Source: Planctomycetia bacterium
Lineage (GTDB): Bacteria > Planctomycetota > Planctomycetia > Pirellulales > PNKZ01
Length of the DNA stretch: 64,000 nucleotides
Direction: 5' to 3'
Assembly: GCA_021413845.1 (NCBI GenBank)
Contig: JAIOPP010000137.1
Coordinates: forward strand, 1 to 64,000
Shown in pieces: positions 63,342-64,000 of the stretch (the stretch's first letter is position 1; every line of letters starts with the position of its first letter). The translations under genes and the position numbers were made by a program. The notes under the pieces were generated by a model. The model was not told the origin of the DNA, made no database searches, and saw only the letters and a list, made by a program, of their open reading frames with translations.

Positions 63342-64000
63342 TTATTTCTTCAACGCGACCGTACGGCGCACCGGCGTCAACCCGGCCGACTTCCAAACTT
63401 CTTCGAGCTTCTCACCGGTAAGCTTACACGCCGCCGCGCGCGATACGCCCTTGAAGCGATCGGCATGCGGCAACGCCACGACCGGGCCATCGTAGCGCAA
63501 CTCGGCAAGTGCGGTCAATGGTGCGACGGAGTCGATCGTGCTGGTTTCGGCGGGGAGAAGCCGTCCGTTCTGCCGAGCTTCTTCCGGCGAGGCTTCGGCG
63601 GCGACGTCGGCCAAGAAGACCGCCGTGACCTTCGCGCGGCTCGCGGCGACGTCGTCCCACGAGGAGCCGCAGGCCCAAAGCTCGAACAGGTCGACGACGA
63701 CGCCGACGTTCTTCGCCCCCACCATGCCGAGCAACAATTGCAACGAATTGAAGTTGCGAATGAACTCGAACTGGTGCTCGCCGCGCGGCTCGGGCGTGGC
63801 GCAGAAGCCGACGCCGAGCTCAATGCCGTGCGCTGAGAGAATCTCGGCCGTCGCTTTTAAACGCTCTTGGTGGAAGACAAAGTTCTGGTGCAGCGGCCGT
63901 TCGTCGTTCGCGGGGGCCAGCGTCGTGAGGCAGCGTTTGCAGCCGAGTTCGGCGGCGAGTGCGGCTTGCTCTTTGAGCGTGTTGAGGCCCGGCCGATAGA
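63342..64000 (-). CDS. Sugar phosphate isomerase/epimerase-like TIM barrel, truncated at the window edge
   Basis: At least 219 codons, open to the window end, so the N-terminus is missing. The visible part (RPGLNTLKEQAALAAELGCK, GVGFCATPEPRGEHQFEFIR, VGVVVDLFELWACGSSWDDV, VTAVFLADV) shows the alternating strand-helix pattern and metal-site residues of AP-endonuclease-family-2 TIM barrels, which are abundant in planctomycetes. A short internal TTG at 63743 is not the start. The substrate is unknown. Confidence 0.78.
   Translation of the reverse strand, partial: YRPGLNTLKEQAALAAELGCKRCLTTLAPANDERPLHQNFVFHQERLKATAEILSAHGIELGVGFCATPEPRGEHQFEFIRNFNSLQLLLGMVGAKNVGVVVDLFELWACGSSWDDVAASRAKVTAVFLADVAAEASPEEARQNGRLLPAETSTIDSVAPLTALAELRYDGPVVALPHADRFKGVSRAAACKLTGEKLEEVWKSAGLTPVRRTVALKK

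Overview
The window reads as chromosomal DNA of a planctomycete, most likely in or near the Pirellulales. The signs are high GC, PVC-type cytochrome c proteins (membrane-bound dehydrogenase / heme-binding domains), a five-POTRA BamA with a long Q/P-rich insert, a tetrahydromethanopterin-type formyltransferase in a bacterium, many secreted proteins of unknown function, and mostly short mixed-strand operons. No phage, plasmid, insertion sequence with transposase, or CRISPR array was seen. The only mobile-looking DNA is two copies of a small non-coding inverted-repeat element.

Layout. 0-6 kb: an inverted-repeat element, rpsA, a primary-type sigma factor, a ParD-like protein, apt and an oxidoreductase. 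6-15 kb: two small secreted proteins, then minus-strand bamA, an APP1-like lipoprotein, a PIG-L deacetylase and a fused cobalamin CbiE/CbiT enzyme. 15-25 kb: a D-2-hydroxyacid dehydrogenase, two large PVC cytochrome genes (the first broken by a frameshift) and an RlmM-like methyltransferase whose stop codon lies in the second inverted-repeat element. 25-28 kb: a minus-strand operon for one-carbon metabolism (5-formyl-THF cyclo-ligase, Ftr) ending in birA. 28-34 kb: tandem outer-membrane barrel paralogues, a GNAT enzyme, a 47-residue Tat-type Cys/Arg-rich peptide, an M28 peptidase and membrane proteins. 34-40 kb: an ASCH protein and a 1707-residue FHA protein. 40-46 kb: tRNA-Gly(GCC), tig-clpP-clpP, a lipoprotein and gap. 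47-54 kb: a methyltransferase, an M48 protease, panB, a DUF255 thioredoxin-like protein and larC. 55-64 kb: a pseudo-receiver/KaiA-like protein, a MazG-like enzyme, a DUF11 surface protein, a Wza-like export protein with a TPR lipoprotein, a beta-CASP hydrolase and a truncated sugar isomerase.

How the genes work together. Translation and proteostasis are represented by rpsA, trigger factor and paired ClpP. The envelope is represented by BamA, barrel proteins, the export lipoprotein pair and DUF11. Respiration or carbohydrate oxidation is represented by the PVC cytochromes. C1 metabolism is represented by Ftr and 5-FCL, with panB as another folate-linked step.

The most interesting locus is 55042..56037. 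It encodes a receiver domain that has lost its phosphorylation residues, a coiled coil, and a C-terminal domain that strongly resembles the KaiA C-terminal domain of the cyanobacterial clock. Next are the giant FHA protein with a recurring acidic-hydrophobic micro-motif and the Tat-type micro-peptide. All calls come from reading sequence alone; no database search was run.
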